Positions 41,601 to 50,590 of a stretch of DNA of 64,000 bases are shown in pieces. The notes under the pieces were generated by a model, which ran no database searches, was not told the origin of the DNA, and was given only the letters and a program-made list of their open reading frames with translations. Source of the DNA: Diplonema papillatum (lineage: Eukaryota > Euglenozoa > Diplonemea > Diplonemida > Diplonemidae); assembly GCA_030068145.1 (NCBI GenBank), contig JAPJBO010000430.1, positions 121,933 to 185,932 of the forward strand, given 5' to 3'. Each line of letters begins with the position of its first letter. Position 1 is the first letter of the stretch. Made by a program: the position numbers and the translations under genes.

Positions 41601-44269
41601 CAGCCCCAGGGCTCCCTGCGTGCGGCAACGGGTCGGCGGCACTGCCCCGCCGCGCTGGCGGCGCGTCGTCGCAAGACTGGGCTCGGCAGCCGGCCGCATC
41701 ACTGCCTTCGAACCCCTCGTCGCGCGAAGACACGCAGTCAGACTCGTCGACCTCACCCACTTCCAACAAGGCACCGCCCGCGTCTACCCGCGACAACCCC
41801 CCTATCCGGGCATCATCTCAGTCCACATTGAACGCCACTTTGTCTGACTGGTCGACGCCCGTTGCCAACAAGGCACCACCTGAGTTTGCACGCGACGTCC
41901 CGATTCGGGCATCATCTCAGTTCGCGTTGGTAGCCGCCAAGTCTGACTGGTCGAACCCACGGGGGACAGCCATTGCTAAGGCGCCGCATGAGTCTGCATG
42001 TGTCAACTCCATTCGGGCATCATCTCAGTGGACGTTAGAGGCCACCCCGTCTGACTCACAAGGGACGGCCACTGCCAACAAGGTGCCACATGAGTCTGCA
42101 TGCGTCAACTCCATTCGGGCGTCATCTCAGGGTACGTTAGAAGCCCCTCCGTCTGACTCACTAAGGATGGCATCTCAGTGTACGTTAGAAGCCACCCCGT
42201 CTGACTCACGAGGGACGGCGGCTGCCAACAAGGCGCCACGTGAGTCTGCATGCGGCAACCCTATTCGGACATTGTCTCAGTTTACGTTGGAAGCCGCGCG
42301 TTTTGACTGGTCGAGCTCACCCCGCGCCGGTGGGACGGCTGCCAATGCGGCGAAAGTGTTGCCACCCGGTGTGCTGGAAGGGATTCCGGAGCCGGCTGCT
42401 CACCGCCTGGATTCGTTCGGCACTGCGATGTGGACCCCCCGCCGCACCTGTGTCAGCCCTCAGGGGTACCGAGCAAGGTTGCGGAGCTCGGAGGTGCAGT
42501 CGAGAGGGTCTACCGGAGTGCTCGAAACCGTGTCGGATCGGGGAAGGAACCGACGGCGGTCCGACTCGTTCGGCAGCGCGCCCTGGCTCGCCTGCCCCAG
42601 CCCGTGGACGCCCCTATTGATCCCTGGGGCCTCCGGCCCCATCACGCGCCTCGCTCTCGACCTCTTCACCCCCGCGGCAGACCGTGCCGAGCATGTCTTG
42701 CACACCTACCGATCCACTTCCACCGCCACCTCGCCCAGGCGCCCTTCCTTCGGCCAGCACCCGTCGCCGTCAGCGTCTTCGCCTGCGTCCAATACCTCCA
42801 AAAACTCCCGTGCACACCGCATCTCTTGTTTGTCCACCACGCAAGCCATGTTGCCGACACGCAGTTTCCCACCTGATCCTTCCGCGCAGCAGCTCCCGAT
42901 CGACGCCGACCGGTCGGGGGGCATGCAAAGTCAATTCCGCTGCAACAGCATACCTCAGTCCTCAATGGACGTCACACAGTGCATGCAAAATCAACCCTGC
43001 AGCAACAGTCAACCCCAGTCCTCAGTAGACGTTCTACAGCGCATGCAAAGTCAACCATGCAGCAACAGTCTACCTCCGTCCTCAGTAGACGTTCTACAGT
43101 GCACGCAAAGTCAATCCCTCTGCAGCAACAGTGTACCTCAGTCCTCAGCGGACGCTACACAGGGCATGCGAGGTCAAGCCGGCAGCAACAGGCCGCAGTC
43201 CTCAGCAGGCGTTGCACAGCGCATGCAAAGCCAACCCGGCGGCAACAGTGCGCCTCGGTCCTCAGTAGACGTTGCACAGTGCAGCAACAGTGTACGTCAG
43301 TCCCCAGCGGACGCTGCACAGGGCATGCGAGGTCAAGCCGGCAGCAACAGACCGCAGTCCTCAGCAGGCGTCGCACAGCGCGTGCAAAGCCAACCCGGCG
43401 GCAACAGTGCGCCTCGGTCCTCAGTAGACGTTGCACAGTGCACGCAGAGCCCTCAGCCCGCGGAAGTCGTGCACGGGAGTGCGCAGGACCCCGCCGCGGC
43501 CGGTTCGGAATCAGCATCGGCATCAGCAACACCCAGCGGCAAGGCGCCCCAGTCCGCGCGTCCGAAGGACGCCACCCAGTGTACGCTGGACGCCCTAGCG
43601 GAAATCACCCGAAGCGTCCGCAACCGCGGGCTGGCCGACGAGAAGCTCCGTGCCGGGCCGGCATCGCCGCCGTCTAGTGATGCCACCATTTGGGCGGCGC
43701 GACTGCCGGAGGCCAGCGGGAATGCTCGGCCGGGCGAAGGGGGAACCCGCGGGCAGTCAGCATCGGGTGCCGCCGGATGCTTGCGGGGGTCGCTGGCAGA
43801 CCTCAGTGGGGGTGCGCAGTCGAGTAGCCAGTCGGTCGATGCCTGGAAGACCCGTGGGCAGTCGGCGTTGTCGGTAGGCGGCGCTGCCCAGCACGATCCG
43901 ACGACACCGGCATGTCGATCCTTGGGGCCTAAGCGGAAACGACGGGGGGTTGCCACGCAGCGGGGAGCGAAGCACCCCGCCGCTGACCGAACCCCCCACC
44001 CGTCGCCGGGAGACCGGGCCATGGACATGGCGTCCGCCCTGTGCGGCGCCGCCGCAGCCGCCGCCGCGAGCGTGCTGGGCCCGCCGGAGGCGGCGTCGCC
44101 GCACCGGCTGCTGGTCGTGAGCAAGAACATCGGCGGCTTGCGGCGGCCGCCGCTCCGCTCCGGCAGCAGCACGGCTTCGGCGCACCGCCGGCACCCGGCG
44201 CTGCGCAGGCGGCCGTCTCGCCTCGCCCGGACCGGAAAGAAAATAGCCGGCCGGATCCGCCACCACTGA
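38684..44269 (+). CDS. Large low-complexity exon (probable C-terminal part of the J-domain protein)
   Basis: There are 1861 codons from the acceptor at 38683 to TGA at 44269, in phase 0, the same phase as the donor at 33379. Composition is Ser, Pro, Gln, Ala and Arg-rich with few hydrophobic stretches, so the product is largely disordered. It is built of repeat blocks: an acidic/His block near 39360, a GRLGFVPCKGTSRHSDDR block, a DRDGDGHDGVDPPCE block, a DPPQPAPGLPA block, an IRASSQxTLEATPSD block and a QSQPCSNSxPQSSVDV block. The end is strongly basic (RRRPSRLARTGKK). With the J exon it would be a 2098-residue J protein with a scaffold-like tail. Alternatively it is its own gene starting at ATG 38702. 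No catalytic domain was seen. Confidence 0.65.
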   Translation, partial: DDPACSMSNGLPRARPGSAVFGARSNDEPAKRSPSSAAVGAGPLRAGVPRPCSAAGPATGGAKRGALRAPASRRPLQRDRPGSAASLLYRDAVLPPPSNPKPLQGLSGSGQTLSKRPSLGACPGFDQQQPDSTLPTRQRFRPGSAATAADQLRLNAAEAAYTRTEPEPGCQLGTDGSKLPEHPHGACIGGARHGTPDPGLVQCNDPSQNPRRDAAHGDETAHGDGPGAARRSAQDTAATARQSRNHDDTAPGDPTQGTPHDIPHARPSDADVGAARRSAQDTAATARQSRNHDDTAGDPTQGTPHGIPHARPSDADVTHGASRDVIGNSTSHATTREAACTATHGVTYDATKDGIPTGMPHATSCGFDDSRHDAPPSPECKPGSGATCSQAAGAASSNPPGSRGLPGEAATAPLHTLRKVSFDTAGAVPGSRSRADPALPHPEGLLDRRLASSHLGSEPDDGSSQLQHAGGARQFAAAAGSLPPSAAGAETGCGVSPVAEGRLDFFPGGRGTSRHSDDRLSSSPGNGVKSQCVAASVTEGRLGFVPCKGTSRHSDDRSSSPSRNGARSERVAASEMEGRLGFVPCKGTSRHSDDRSSSPSRNGAKSERVAASETEGRLGFAPRQGTSPHTSSASSSTARMADHDRRGTGNRPPSPLPRLELPHRANEGRMGGEHENGDAVPSLNQSPQQQAPVRGGAQDRDCDDYDADLPCESPGHSPRQRLHLNHKGFETEAGAAPSPSQSPQRQTPVRGGAKDRDGDGHDGVDPPCESSQLSPRQRLHLNRKGFETEASVAPSLNQSPQRQTPVRGGAKDRDGDGHDGVDPPCEGPQLSPRQRLKLRACAAKGTEGQGSGGEGGGGRSATGRRLYRAPSVPATNSRRQDPPQLAAGRGQNVHPRAGGGGVLACADPPQPAPGLPACDNGPAALPRRAGGGGVPACADPPQPAPGLPAGSAALPRRAGGGGGVPAGADPPQPAPGLPACGNGSAALPRRAGGASSQDWARQPAASLPSNPSSREDTQSDSSTSPTSNKAPPASTRDNPPIRASSQSTLNATLSDWSTPVANKAPPEFARDVPIRASSQFALVAAKSDWSNPRGTAIAKAPHESACVNSIRASSQWTLEATPSDSQGTATANKVPHESACVNSIRASSQGTLEAPPSDSLRMASQCTLEATPSDSRGTAAANKAPRESACGNPIRTLSQFTLEAARFDWSSSPRAGGTAANAAKVLPPGVLEGIPEPAAHRLDSFGTAMWTPRRTCVSPQGYRARLRSSEVQSRGSTGVLETVSDRGRNRRRSDSFGSAPWLACPSPWTPLLIPGASGPITRLALDLFTPAADRAEHVLHTYRSTSTATSPRRPSFGQHPSPSASSPASNTSKNSRAHRISCLSTTQAMLPTRSFPPDPSAQQLPIDADRSGGMQSQFRCNSIPQSSMDVTQCMQNQPCSNSQPQSSVDVLQRMQSQPCSNSLPPSSVDVLQCTQSQSLCSNSVPQSSADATQGMRGQAGSNRPQSSAGVAQRMQSQPGGNSAPRSSVDVAQCSNSVRQSPADAAQGMRGQAGSNRPQSSAGVAQRVQSQPGGNSAPRSSVDVAQCTQSPQPAEVVHGSAQDPAAAGSESASASATPSGKAPQSARPKDATQCTLDALAEITRSVRNRGLADEKLRAGPASPPSSDATIWAARLPEASGNARPGEGGTRGQSASGAAGCLRGSLADLSGGAQSSSQSVDAWKTRGQSALSVGGAAQHDPTTPACRSLGPKRKRRGVATQRGAKHPAADRTPHPSPGDRAMDMASALCGAAAAAAASVLGPPEAASPHRLLVVSKNIGGLRRPPLRSGSSTASAHRRHPALRRRPSRLARTGKKIAGRIRHH
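40190..40590 (+). repeat. 114-bp in-frame repeat block
   Basis: Four units encode EGRLGFVPCKGTSRHSDDR followed by a Ser/Arg segment and VAAS. The period is a multiple of three. Confidence 0.85.
40700..41190 (+). repeat. 174-bp in-frame repeat block
   Basis: Three units carry QSPQRQTPVRGGAKDRDGDG, then PPCE and SPRQRLHLN. The DNA copies around CGAGACGGCGACGGCCACGA are nearly identical. Confidence 0.85.
41360..41665 (+). repeat. About 90-bp in-frame repeat block
   Basis: Three units encode GGGGVPACADPPQPAPGLPA with variable ends, followed by ALPRRA. Confidence 0.85.
41760..43450 (+). repeat. Two in-frame Ser/Gln repeat blocks
   Basis: 41760-42290 has about seven units with (I)RASSQxTLEATPSDS. 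42920-43450 has about ten units of 57-63 bp with MQSQPCSNSxPQSSVDV. The second block resembles a Q/N/S-rich low-complexity region. Confidence 0.8.
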
Positions 44270-44444
44270 CGTGCACGTTTTCCGCGAAAGGCCACTCGCC
44301 AGATTCTCGGAAGGATTTGCCCGTCACACGCCAATTTTCAGCCAGCTGAAGAAGTGTCGTTGCATCACCGAAAAGAATTCTTCAAAACAACCGACCGCTT
44401 ATCACAAGAAACAGTCTAGAATCTTTTTGCCAACCCAAAACAAG

Positions 44445-44700
44445 CCAGTCAGTCGATGCCCGGAAGGCGCAGTCTGCGTTGTCGGTAGCAGGTGGCCCCA
44501 CCCAGCACGATCGGACACCGGTAGGTCGATCCTCGGGGTCTAAGCGGAAAAGACGGGGGGGTTGCCACACTGAGCCGCCCGCCCGTTGCCGGGAGACCGG
44601 GCCATGGACATGGCGTCCGCCCTGTGCGGCGCCGCCGCAGCCGCCGCCGCGAGCGTGCTGGATCCGCCACCTTTGACATGCACGTTTCCCGAGATCGCCG
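44445..44700 (+). pseudogene. Partial direct copy of the exon's 3' end, internally deleted
   Basis: It matches 43833-44100 and then jumps to about 44250-44290, so about 150 bp including most of the C-terminal coding end is missing. The segment CGGGAGACCGGGCCATGGAC is shared exactly. The deletion joint lies at a short GG overlap. It lacks a continuous frame. Confidence 0.85.
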
Positions 44701-45970
44701 GATCCTCACAGATTTATCCATACTTGCAACTCTTGCGGGTTGCCCTGCCCCTGATTATCGTCGAAGGAAGGCAAACTGCAATTCAGGCAATGGCAGCCCC
44801 ATCCTGAAGTGCAAAAAGCTGCCTACGCGTCACAGCTGCTGCGTGCGGTCGGACCGGCGCCGCTCAGGCGGCTGTTTTGAGTCACTCGTTTGTTTGTAAA
44901 GATTCCTCCGCTCTTCGTCCACTATCCGACTACTACTACCGCGCACCGAAGGCAAAGAAGCGACCGAAACATGACACGGCGCGTGCAAAGAGGTTGTCGG
45001 TAGCGGCTTCTGCAGTCTATCGCCACAGATTGTTGCCTGTCAAGTTCAGAATCACTGCGACCACCTGTCGTCGTCGTGACGCTTACACCCACAGTTGACA
45101 TTTACACTTTCTTTCCTTCGTCCCCCCTCTCTCTTTCTCAAAAGCAATCGAAAAGAAAACAAAAGAGCGTTTTACCACCTTGCGCGGTGCCACGGGATGT
45201 TTGGCAGCCGCACAGTGCATGCTAATCCATGTGGTTCATGTACTTAAAAGAACTCAATGCCAAACAAACATAACGTGGGCGGCGCCGAAGCTTTACCAGC
45301 TTCGGCTGACACCATTTGCACTTAACCACGGTTAAGAAGACGACTGGAAGCATAGACACAAAGATAGCTCAAAGCATCTCGCACACGAAAAACCTCTAGG
45401 CAAACACCCGTTTTCACATTTCTCCTTCTGCCGCCCCGTCTAACCTTACTCCTGCGTACGTGGTGCCACGTCACGCACTGGAAACCGACATAACGATGCG
45501 CAGAGGAGAGGAGAAGAAAAACGCAGAAAAAGTGCATTCGTCTTCTCGCCCCGTTTTTTTTTTTTGTGTAAGCCCCTAGCGAGCTCTCGGATCAAGCTGC
45601 GTCTGATGCAGCTGTTGTATGGATCGCCTGCATACACTCAGCCGCGCGTGCCTTCATTGCGAAGGTTACTGCTGCGGCCTTCTGGGTGGCAGCTGTGTCA
45701 GGTCAAGTAGCGAGATCTGAGGCCCTGTGATGGCTGAGTGCACACCGCAAGCAGGGCTGCATCCTCGTGTTGTAGCCGTGTTGTGTATAAGGCTTCGTGG
45801 GGGCCTGGTCAACCACCTCATCACTATAGGGCACAAACCTTTCTCGACAGTGATTGGACAGTCGGGATGCCGGGGGCGGGTCTCCATGAAGAAGAGAATT
45901 GTAAAGCAAGACCTGCCCCCTGCGCCTGCTGTCTCCGGCTGCTTCGGCAGACGACACATACTACTACTAC
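44701..45970. other. Intergenic sequence without recognised gene
   Basis: An inverted copy of the ACATGAACCAC repeat lies at about 45210-45265. A T9 tract sits near 45547. Antisense frames at 45.7-46.1 kb overlap family E and lack coding texture. Confidence 0.4.
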
Positions 45971-46098
45971 TATATAAGCACCTGCTTTTTTTGTAGGAAA
46001 TGCTTGAGGAGACTGCCAGTTGCGATAGATCAAAGGAGGTAAATGTGCTGTAGCCCACACGAAACACAGGTAAATCTGAGTTTAGTGGCGGGCGTAAG
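45971..46098 (+). repeat. Family E copy
   Basis: TGCTTGAGGAGACTGCCAGT and AGGTAAATGTGCTGTAGCCC are shared with 59395-59612 and, inverted, with 55395-55605. Confidence 0.85.
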
Positions 46099-46201
46099 CG
46101 GCGGGCGCAAGCGTTCAACAAAATGCCGAAGCAGCTCGATAGGTCGGATGCGGTGAGCTGGGTGAAGAGGGTGATCGGGACAATGCACTAGCAGAAAAGT
46201 A

Positions 46202-46313
46202 GTTAAAGTGTATAAGCATACCTACTACCCTCATACCACCCGCCTCACAGCCTCAATGGTCAACCGGAGACCCTAAAACACCGAACCTCTAAACCACAAT
46301 AAACGCTAGAAAA
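46202..46313 (+). repeat. Family B copy
   Basis: It is over 90% identical by eye to 58473-58583, with the core CAACCGGAGACCCTAAAACA. Confidence 0.85.
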
Positions 46314-46465
46314 CGGCGAGCGCGCAGGGCACATGCGTGTAAAAGTGGCAGAAAGCAGGGCGGCAGAACAAATACCACAGGGACACCTGGCCTACCGCAG
46401 ACGATAACTGGCCTGAGATCATGACACGGTTCGAAAAAAAAAAAAAAAAAAAACCCCATCAAGTA
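46314..46465. other. Spacer with A18 tract
   Basis: A run of A near 46435-46453 precedes family C and may be a retroposition scar or tail of family B. Confidence 0.4.
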
Positions 46466-46660
46466 CATGGGTGTAGGTCACGAACAGTCCCGGACATGGC
46501 TAGCCATAACCCACAACGAAAGCGTGCACCAAATACACAACCGGTAGCGATATAGCCGTTTCTTGCTCCAAGAGAACGCATTCATGAACGGTCACACGGA
46601 GACCCTAAAACCCCGGAATTTCAAGCGAACTTTACTACACAAAAAGCCACCACTCGTCAT
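46466..46660 (+). repeat. Family C copy
   Basis: It is collinear with 55813-55985: CATGGCTAGCC, AACGAAAGCGTGCACCAA, CATTCATGAACGGTCACACG and CCCCGGAATTTCAAGCGAA. Confidence 0.85.
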
Positions 46661-46663
46661 CTG

Positions 46664-46850
46664 GGGAATTGGAGCAAGACGCATGGCTAGACGAGCACGA
46701 CCACCTCGAATCGACACCAGAAGAATTCGGGGTGGGGCTGGCTTCGACGACTAGTGATATCCCGGTAAAATGGTAGCACTCCTGAACAAAGCCCGAACCA
46801 ACAGGATCAAAGAATGTCAGTCACACCTTCCCGATTCTTTTGCCAGAAGA
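46664..46850 (+). repeat. Family D copy
   Basis: It is the direct counterpart of 18672-18868; it keeps the ELEQDAWLDEHDHL... frame end and the downstream TAGTGATATCCCGGTAAAAT. Confidence 0.85.
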
Positions 46851-47510
46851 CGCCAGCTCCAATTCCCCAGATGAATCTGCAGAAATGATAGTACGTGCTG
46901 ATAACGTACTGATTCAGCATGTGTACAAAGAGAAAGTAAGAAAAGTAACGTGCTGAAATCAGTACGTTCAGCATGCTGAACGTAAGGCTTGGTTGCGTCC
47001 CTTATTGGCTCTAAGAGAACCCATTAACAAAGGTCACTGGAGACCCTAACATCCCGGAATCTCGACCAAGTTAAGTCACCTATTGGGTTGCTATGGGTTT
47101 GCTATGGATATGCCCTAACTTGGGTTCATGCATTACAGGACCAAGGGCTCTAGCAACCCTGCACAGTGGGAATACATACCCAGCGGAACCAGATTCTCCA
47201 TATCTCTCCAGACCCAAAACGGGTTTGAACTTTAACTCAAAAAAAGCCACCACTCGTACAGCGTCATCATAAAAAGAAGAATCCCCCCCCCGATACACCA
47301 AGACAAGAAGGGATCTTGAGCAAAACGAAAAGGGTAGCAACCCCCCCCGGCACGAAGAAGGGTACCCCTCCCGCGAGGAACGCTGGAAGAGGGAAGGGGG
47401 GCGCTGCAGGAAAAAGCCTTGCGCGGGTGGTAGGACCAAGAGGTTGCTTCCGGGCCCCCTCAAACCCACGTCCTCGGCTTCGCGTGCGAATCGGCAGGTG
47501 GACGACCAAC
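46851..47510. other. Region upstream of TIM50
   Basis: It contains a further relative of family C (GGTCACTGGAGACCCTAAC near 47034), C-rich runs and no gene. No TATA-like element was noted. Confidence 0.4.
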
Positions 47511-47526
47511 GCACCTTTCTTTGCAG
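47511..47526 (+). other. Candidate splice acceptor ahead of TIM50
   Basis: The pyrimidine tract and AG (CACCTTTCTTTGCAG) end at 47526, 27 nt before the TIM50 ATG. The short distance fits a spliced-leader acceptor, as expected in Euglenozoa; a cis acceptor of a non-coding first exon is the alternative. Confidence 0.55.
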
Positions 47527-47553
47527 ACGCGAGCTTCCATTCCTTGCGCCGCG

Positions 47554-47828
<275 letters not shown>

Positions 47829-47867
47829 GAATTCATGTATGGGTAACCCCTGTTGCGGAGTATGGCC

Positions 47868-47870
<3 letters not shown>

Positions 47871-47933
<63 letters not shown>
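47871..47933 (+). repeat. TG microsatellite 2
   Basis: About 31 units, separated from array 1 by 43 bp containing ATGGGTAACCCCTG. Confidence 0.97.
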
Positions 47934-47935
<2 letters not shown>

Positions 47936-48349
47936 GAGACCTGTTTTTACGTGGTGCCCTCCTGTGCGAGGGGCGTCCACGCCTCCTTCTGTTTCAAATA
48001 ACCGCTGATGCTCCCGCAGGTTGCGAGTAGGGTCCGTTTTCAACTGGGGATGGTGCCTCGAACAGCACCTCGCGATTCCTTCGTTGTCAGCTTCACACCC
48101 GCCGCAGCGCTCCAGTCTGTGGGCTGTGCAGAATTGCACCCGCGGCCTTAGGCCATCTCCTTCATGATGGTGCTGTGTATACCAGCAACAGGTCTCCGCT
48201 GGCAGGCGCTTCTTCGCACATCCCTTGCATCGGGGCTTCCTATGTAGTGCGCATATTTCGCCTGGGCGAGCCGTGTTCACCGCGTCCTTCGGGGCCTTCT
48301 TCGGTCGCGCCCCTCTGCACGCTCCTGCACCCGGAACCTTGTCTCCCAT
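47933..48349 (-). CDS. Antisense ORF with duplicated Cys/His motif, copy 1
   Basis: The 138-residue frame with ATG runs antisense in the TIM50 intron. Two stretches share exact metal-ligand spacing: Cys33-x2-His36-x4-Cys41-x2-Cys44-x9-Cys54-Cys55 with His60-62, and Cys74-x2-His77-x4-Cys82-x2-Cys85-x9-Cys95-Cys96 with His99-100. Offsets 0, 3, 8, 11, 21 and 22 are identical, while other residues differ, so this looks like selected zinc-binding repeats rather than chance. The N-terminus is basic. On this strand the unit is preceded by a CA array ending in CAG and the frame ends near AACAG/GTCTCT, so it could also be an internal exon of a mobile element. The family is not recognised. Confidence 0.45.
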
Positions 48350-48382
48350 CTCGACTCTTGCCTTCCAGTCGGTCTTCCCTTG

Positions 48383-48383
<1 letters not shown>

Positions 48384-48430
<47 letters not shown>
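48384..48430 (+). repeat. TG microsatellite 3
   Basis: About 23 units between the two 450-bp copies. Confidence 0.97.
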
Positions 48431-48432
<2 letters not shown>

Positions 48433-48846
48433 GAGACCTGTTTTTACGTGGTGCCCTCCTGTGCGAGGGGCGTCCACGCCTCCTTCTGTTTCAAATAACC
48501 GCTGATGCTCCCGCAGGTTGCGAGTAGGGTCCGTTTTCAACTGGGGATGGTGCCTCGAACAGCACCTCGCGATTCCTTCGTTGTCAGCTTCACACCCGCC
48601 GCAGCGCTCCAGTCTGTGGGCTGTGCAGAATTGCACCCGCGGCCTTAGGCCATCTCCTTCATGATGGTGCTGTGTATACCGGCAACAGGTCTCCGCTGGC
48701 AGGCGCTTCTTCGCACATCCCTTGCATCGGGGCTTCCTATGTAGTGCGCATATTTCGCCTGGGCGAGCCGTGTTCACCGCGTCCTTCGGGGCCTTCTTCG
48801 GTCGCGCCCCTCTGCACGCTCCTGCACCCGGAACCTTGTCTACCAT
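48430..48846 (-). CDS. Antisense ORF with duplicated Cys/His motif, copy 2
   Basis: This is a 497-bp-offset copy of the 47933 frame. The 450-bp units (47934-48383 and 48431-48880) differ by two bases that I can find, changing Gly2 to Val and Trp56 to Arg; all Cys and His ligands are kept. The duplication is therefore very recent. Confidence 0.45.
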
Positions 48847-48879
48847 CTCGACTCTTGCCTTCCAGTCGGTCTTCCCTTG

Positions 48880-49080
<201 letters not shown>

Positions 49081-49113
49081 GGTTCCATTTAATACGACCC
49101 TCACCGGATACAG

Positions 49114-49971
49114 GTCAACAAGCACCGAGACCGATTCTGGCCGGCGCTGTATCTCGTCGGGGCGCTTTTCGGCGTCGCGACGCTTCGGAACCTGTACACG
49201 CAGTTCACCACGCCGGACGCGCAGGGGAAGGTGATGTTCAAGAAGATGCTGTACTACAAGCGCGACAAGATCCTCGGCGAGAAGCCGGAGCACCACAACA
49301 CGAACCCGACCATGCTCATCGACATCAACGACGCGATGGTTCACACCTCGTACAGGGAGGGCACGAAGGGCATCCAGACCATCAAGCGGCCAGGGCTCGA
49401 CGCGTTCATCGAACACACGCGGGACAACTACGAGACGGTCATTTTCTCGTTCTCCGAGTACCCTGCGCTGATGGAGCTGATCACTCGGCTGGACCCGCAG
49501 CAGTCGTTCGTCTCGAACGCTATCCCGAGGGAGTTGATCAAGCGGATTGACACGGGGGAGTGGCCGTACGGGGTAATCCCGTCGTTCATCGCGCCGAGGT
49601 ACAAGAAGAACCTCTTCGACGTCGGCCGGACGCCGGAGCGGATGATCCACATCGAGACCGACCCGGACGCGTGCGTCGACGACCCTGCGCAGAACGACAA
49701 CCGGATCTTCATCCCCCGGTACGAGGGCGACGACACCGACATGCACCTCGTCCACCTGATCCCGTTCCTGGACTTCCTCGCGAACAAGTCGGCCGCGCCG
49801 TTCGACGTGCGGAAGTCGATCCGGTTCTACACGCACAAGATGAACGAGTACGGCGTCGACAACATCGGCGTCGCCTTCGTGCTCTACCAGGAGGAGAAGA
49901 AGAAGAGGAAGCTCTCGCAGGGCGACCAACCGAAGCAGTCCCTGCTCGGCGGCTTGTTCTCGGTCTTCTAA
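49114..49971 (+). CDS. TIM50: TIM50, exon 2 (membrane segment and NIF/FCP-like domain)
   Basis: It follows CAG at 49113 in phase 0, giving a 335-residue protein. Residues 58-74 (FWPALYLVGALFGVATL) form the single inner-membrane helix. The NIF/HAD-type domain runs from about 95 to 270, with MLIDINDAMVHTSY at the strand that carries DxDx(T/V) in active phosphatases; the second Asp is Asn here. Other family marks are KRPGLDAFIEH, YETVIFSFSEYP and the C-terminal LSQGDQPKQSLLGGLFSVF, which parallels animal TIM50 ends. TIM50 is the intermembrane-space receptor of the TIM23 complex, handing presequence proteins from TOM to TIM23. Length and order match the family. Codon use is host-like. Confidence 0.9.
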   Translation, partial: VNKHRDRFWPALYLVGALFGVATLRNLYTQFTTPDAQGKVMFKKMLYYKRDKILGEKPEHHNTNPTMLIDINDAMVHTSYREGTKGIQTIKRPGLDAFIEHTRDNYETVIFSFSEYPALMELITRLDPQQSFVSNAIPRELIKRIDTGEWPYGVIPSFIAPRYKKNLFDVGRTPERMIHIETDPDACVDDPAQNDNRIFIPRYEGDDTDMHLVHLIPFLDFLANKSAAPFDVRKSIRFYTHKMNEYGVDNIGVAFVLYQEEKKKRKLSQGDQPKQSLLGGLFSVF

Positions 49972-50199
49972 TCCCCCGGGGGAAGGGAAGGGGGGCGGGC
50001 AACCTAATCTTTCGAGGGGAGTGGGGAAGACTTCATCAGTCTGCGAAGTGGGATAACAGTGGTTCCGATCGTGTCAACTGCGGTTGATCGAGTGACTTGT
50101 TATCTAGCGGCACTTCGTCGGGACGTCATTCCCGGAGAAGAAGCGGCGGCGTGACAGCTGCCGGCACGCAGAAAGGAAGCAAAGACGACGAACTAAAGT
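49972..50199. other. TIM50 3' flank and rDNA-like spacer
   Basis: TCAACTGCGGTTGATCGAG near 50077 recurs at 50422 and, inverted, near 50865, 50955 and 51120, with a GGCACTTCGTCGGGA-type partner. These look like rDNA spacer subrepeats. Confidence 0.5.
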
Positions 50200-50289
50200 T
50201 CAGCGCCCGAATCCAAGCAATGTTTCTCAGCTAGAGGAAACAAAAGTCGTAACAAGGTTGCTGTAGGTGAACCTGCAGCAGGATCATCA
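50200..50289 (+). rRNA. SSU (18S) rRNA, 3'-terminal fragment
   Basis: AAAAGTCGTAACAAGGTTGC, TGTAGGTGAACCTGCAG and AGGATCAT are the universal 3' end of 18S. The CTGCAG variant before AGGATCAT is shared with kinetoplastids. The upstream decoding-region words of 18S are absent, so only the last ~60-90 nt are present. Confidence 0.9.
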
Positions 50290-50448
50290 CCAAAGATTTC
50301 AATTCTGAATGGAATGAGGAAACGACTTTCAAACAGATTGGAAACCGAGGATTCAAACATGGTCATGAAGGAAATCGAAAATCCCGAGCAATCGGAAAGG
50401 CAAAACAACTGTTCCCCTCGGCTCAACTGCGGTTGATCGAGGGTGACA
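50290..50448 (+). other. ITS1-like spacer
   Basis: It lies between the 18S end and 5.8S, about 160 bp, with a GCTCAACTGCGGTTGATCGA subrepeat next to 5.8S. Confidence 0.7.
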
Positions 50449-50590
50449 TCAATTGCACTTCTCGGTGGATGTCTTGGCTCTGGGAACGATGAAGACCGCG
50501 GCCAGACGCGATAGCCAATGGGAATTGCAGAAGCATGAGACTCATCAGGTCGTCGAACGCATTAGCGGGCTAGTGCCGGGTGAACACGAG
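50449..50590 (+). rRNA. 5.8S rRNA
   Basis: CTCGGTGGATGTCTTGGCTC, ACGATGAAGACCGCGGCCAG, GCGATAGCCAATGGGAATTG and GTCGAACGCATTAGCG follow the order of 5.8S RNA. Some conserved positions differ (GAAGACCGC for GAAGAACGC), so function is uncertain. No 28S start follows. Confidence 0.82.

Noticed and set aside
45822-45832. CACTATAGGGC, reminiscent of a phage promoter core
   Set aside because: Only 11 nt agree and the upstream half is absent; chance or repeat sequence.
46974-47010. TATTGGCTCTAAG as an LSU rRNA fragment
   Set aside because: It is an 11-13 nt match inside a family C-like repeat.
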